A DNA stretch of 7,731 nucleotides from DAOSVX01 sp964616495 (GTDB taxonomy: Bacteria; Bacillota_I; Bacilli_A; RF39; UBA660), in NCBI GenBank assembly GCA_964616495.1, contig CAZTRF010000046.1, positions 1 through 7,731 of the forward strand, written 5' to 3'. The notes under the pieces were generated by a model. The model was not told where the DNA came from. It did no database searches and worked only from the letters and a program-made list of their open reading frames with translations. Of this stretch, positions 6,866-7,731 are shown piece after piece (within the stretch, counting starts at the first letter, position 1; the number at the start of each line of letters is the position of its first letter). The position numbers were made by a program, and so were the translations under genes.

Positions 6866-7600
6866 ATGGAAAAAAATATCAGTCTATTATTTAAAAAATT
6901 TAATGAAATAAAAAAAATGGGATATATAAAGGGAGTTAATAATAGCCTGGCGGCGATGGGCATGACTTTAGAAAAAGCTATAGGTGCTAATGCTGGAGCT
7001 TTTCAAATTCCTGATTTTCATGGAATTGAATTAAAAACTAGAAGAGCATATTCTAAAAGTGATATTATTTTATTTTCTCTTACTCCCGAAGGAATTTTTC
7101 AAACTGAAAGAATTAAGGAAAAATATGGATATCCAGATAAAGATATAAAAAATGTTAAAGTCTTTAAAGGCAGTATTTGTGGCAACCAATATACCAAAAT
7201 TGGTCAGGACTTTTTATTTAAAATAAATGCAGAGTACAAAACTCAAAGATTATATCTAGAGGTGTACAATAAAAATTTTGAACTAATAGATAAAGAAACT
7301 TTTTGGGACTTTAAAGCTCTAGAAGAAGTTCTTTATAGAAAACTTAAATATTTAGCCTTAGTTGATGTATGGCCATCGAAGAAAAAAGGAGAAATGTTTT
7401 ATTGTTATTATAAAATGCGTTTATTTAAACTAAAAGATTTTGAAAGGTTTGTTTTTCTTATTAATAGTGGAGTTATAAACATTTTGGTAAATATTGGAGT
7501 TTATAAAAGTGAGAAGCGCTACGGACATACTTATAATCATGGTTGGGGCTTTAGAATAAATGAAAAAAATTTACTGTTTTTATTTTATAGAACAGGTTAA
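6866..7600 (+). CDS. MvaI/BcnI-family type II restriction endonuclease
   Basis: This 244-residue protein resembles the MvaI/BcnI family of monomeric PD-(D/E)XK restriction endonucleases, which are related to the mismatch-repair nickase MutH. MvaI cuts CCWGG and BcnI cuts CCSGG. The catalytic set is complete and spaced as I recall for MvaI: Glu36 in TLEKAIG, Asp50 in IPDFHG, and Glu55-x-Lys57 in IELKTRR. The C-terminal RYGHTYNHGWGFRI (about 218-231) also looks family-like. The length sits between BcnI (238) and MvaI (249), so it appears intact. Odd points: no methyltransferase gene is visible on either side, although one could lie beyond the tRNA. A CCTGG also sits within the gene (6946-6950), so a CCWGG specificity would require host protection. 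It diverges from a housekeeping operon and converges on a tRNA gene, a common setting for acquired genes. The family is well supported; the exact target is not. Confidence 0.88.
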   Translation: MEKNISLLFKKFNEIKKMGYIKGVNNSLAAMGMTLEKAIGANAGAFQIPDFHGIELKTRRAYSKSDIILFSLTPEGIFQTERIKEKYGYPDKDIKNVKVFKGSICGNQYTKIGQDFLFKINAEYKTQRLYLEVYNKNFELIDKETFWDFKALEEVLYRKLKYLALVDVWPSKKKGEMFYCYYKMRLFKLKDFERFVFLINSGVINILVNIGVYKSEKRYGHTYNHGWGFRINEKNLLFLFYRTG

Positions 7601-7601
7601 T

Positions 7602-7642
7602 TTAGTAAATCAAGGGGCAAAATAAAAATCCTTATTTACTAA
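7602..7642 (+). repeat. inverted repeat after the endonuclease gene
   Basis: TTAGTAAAT (7602-7610) and ATTTACTAA (7634-7642) are perfect 9-bp inverted copies 23 bases apart, starting two bases after the TAA stop. The right arm overlaps the tRNA terminator, so the two structures exclude each other. No T tract follows on the plus strand, so it is not a standard terminator for the endonuclease transcript. Confidence 0.5.
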
Positions 7643-7647
7643 GGATT
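7619..7647 (-). terminator. Rho-independent terminator of tRNA-Pro
   Basis: AATCCTTA (7627-7634) and TAAGGATT (7640-7647) make a perfect 8-bp stem with a 5-base loop. On the minus strand the stem runs into TTTATTTT. It starts 9 bases after the tRNA CCA end, as expected for a terminator ending the tRNA transcript. Confidence 0.75.
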
Positions 7648-7656
7648 AATATTCAA

Positions 7657-7731
7657 TGGTCGGGAAGACAGGATTCGAACCTGCGACCCCTTGATCCCAA
7701 ATCAAGTGCACTACCAAGCTGTGCTACATCC
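7657..7731 (-). tRNA. tRNA-Pro (anticodon UGG), 5' end cut by window edge
   Basis: A nearly complete cloverleaf is visible on the minus strand. The D arm is GCAC/GTGC, and the anticodon arm is CTTGA-TTTGGGA-TCAAG with anticodon TGG at 7699-7697. The variable loop is GGGTC, the T arm is GCAGG-TTCGAAT-CCTGT, and the 3' acceptor strand is CTTCCCG followed by A and an encoded CCA (7659-7657). UGG reads proline CCN codons. The first two bases (expected C, G) fall beyond 7731. Pair 6-67 of the acceptor stem is T-T, a mismatch. The transcript ends at the hairpin just downstream. Confidence 0.95.

Noticed and set aside
7607..7706. AAATCAAG repeated at 7607-7614 and within the tRNA (7699-7706), plus ATCAAGGGG (7609-7617) as an inverted copy of tRNA bases 7687-7695; possible attachment-site remnants
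   Set aside because: Matches of 8-9 bases are short enough to arise by chance in AT-rich sequence, and there is no integrase or longer identity to support integration.

Overview
The window is a compact, AT-rich stretch from a low-GC Gram-positive bacterium of the Bacilli. Three observations point there: an EzrA-type division regulator encoded divergently from a zinc-finger-free 200-residue-type ribosomal protein S4, a YmfF/YmfH pair of M16 peptidases, and perfect Bacillus-type Shine-Dalgarno sequences. Tryptophan is encoded by TGG and no gene needs TGA read-through, so the code appears standard. A run of 10 Ns inside rpsD marks an assembly join, so this is probably draft or metagenome-derived sequence. 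I cannot name the species.

Layout, left to right. Bases 1-109 hold no gene I can support, only hairpins that look like terminators. ezrA is on the minus strand (126-1841), with its terminator overlapping its stop codon. A 269-base divergent region (1842-2110) carries an extended -10 promoter for ezrA, a near-consensus TTGACT-17-TATAAT promoter for rpsD, and a structured rpsD leader of about 157 nt that is a likely S4 autoregulatory RNA. rpsD (plus strand) converges on a four-gene minus-strand cluster, with a shared bidirectional terminator between them. Read in its own direction (6768 to 2742), the cluster is: HD-domain dNTP triphosphohydrolase-like protein, a small RNHCP zinc-ribbon protein, YmfF (M16 subunit without zinc site) and YmfH (M16 subunit with HxxEH). 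Junctions are a 1-base overlap, a 43-base gap and a 14 to 17-base overlap, so the cluster is probably one operon. Diverging from it on the plus strand is a complete MvaI/BcnI-family restriction endonuclease with no methyltransferase in view. The window ends in a minus-strand tRNA-Pro(UGG) with encoded CCA and its own terminator; its first two bases lie outside the window.

Functionally most of this is housekeeping: division-ring control, ribosome assembly, nucleotide-pool or nucleic-acid-linked HD hydrolase activity, and peptidase homologues that in Bacillus subtilis are linked to EF-P modification. The accessory element is the solitary restriction-type nuclease between the operon and the tRNA gene. 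The points most worth checking are this nuclease, the rpsD leader RNA, the RNHCP/HD coupling, and the N run, which appears to insert 12 artificial bases into rpsD. I see no clearly new multi-gene system.
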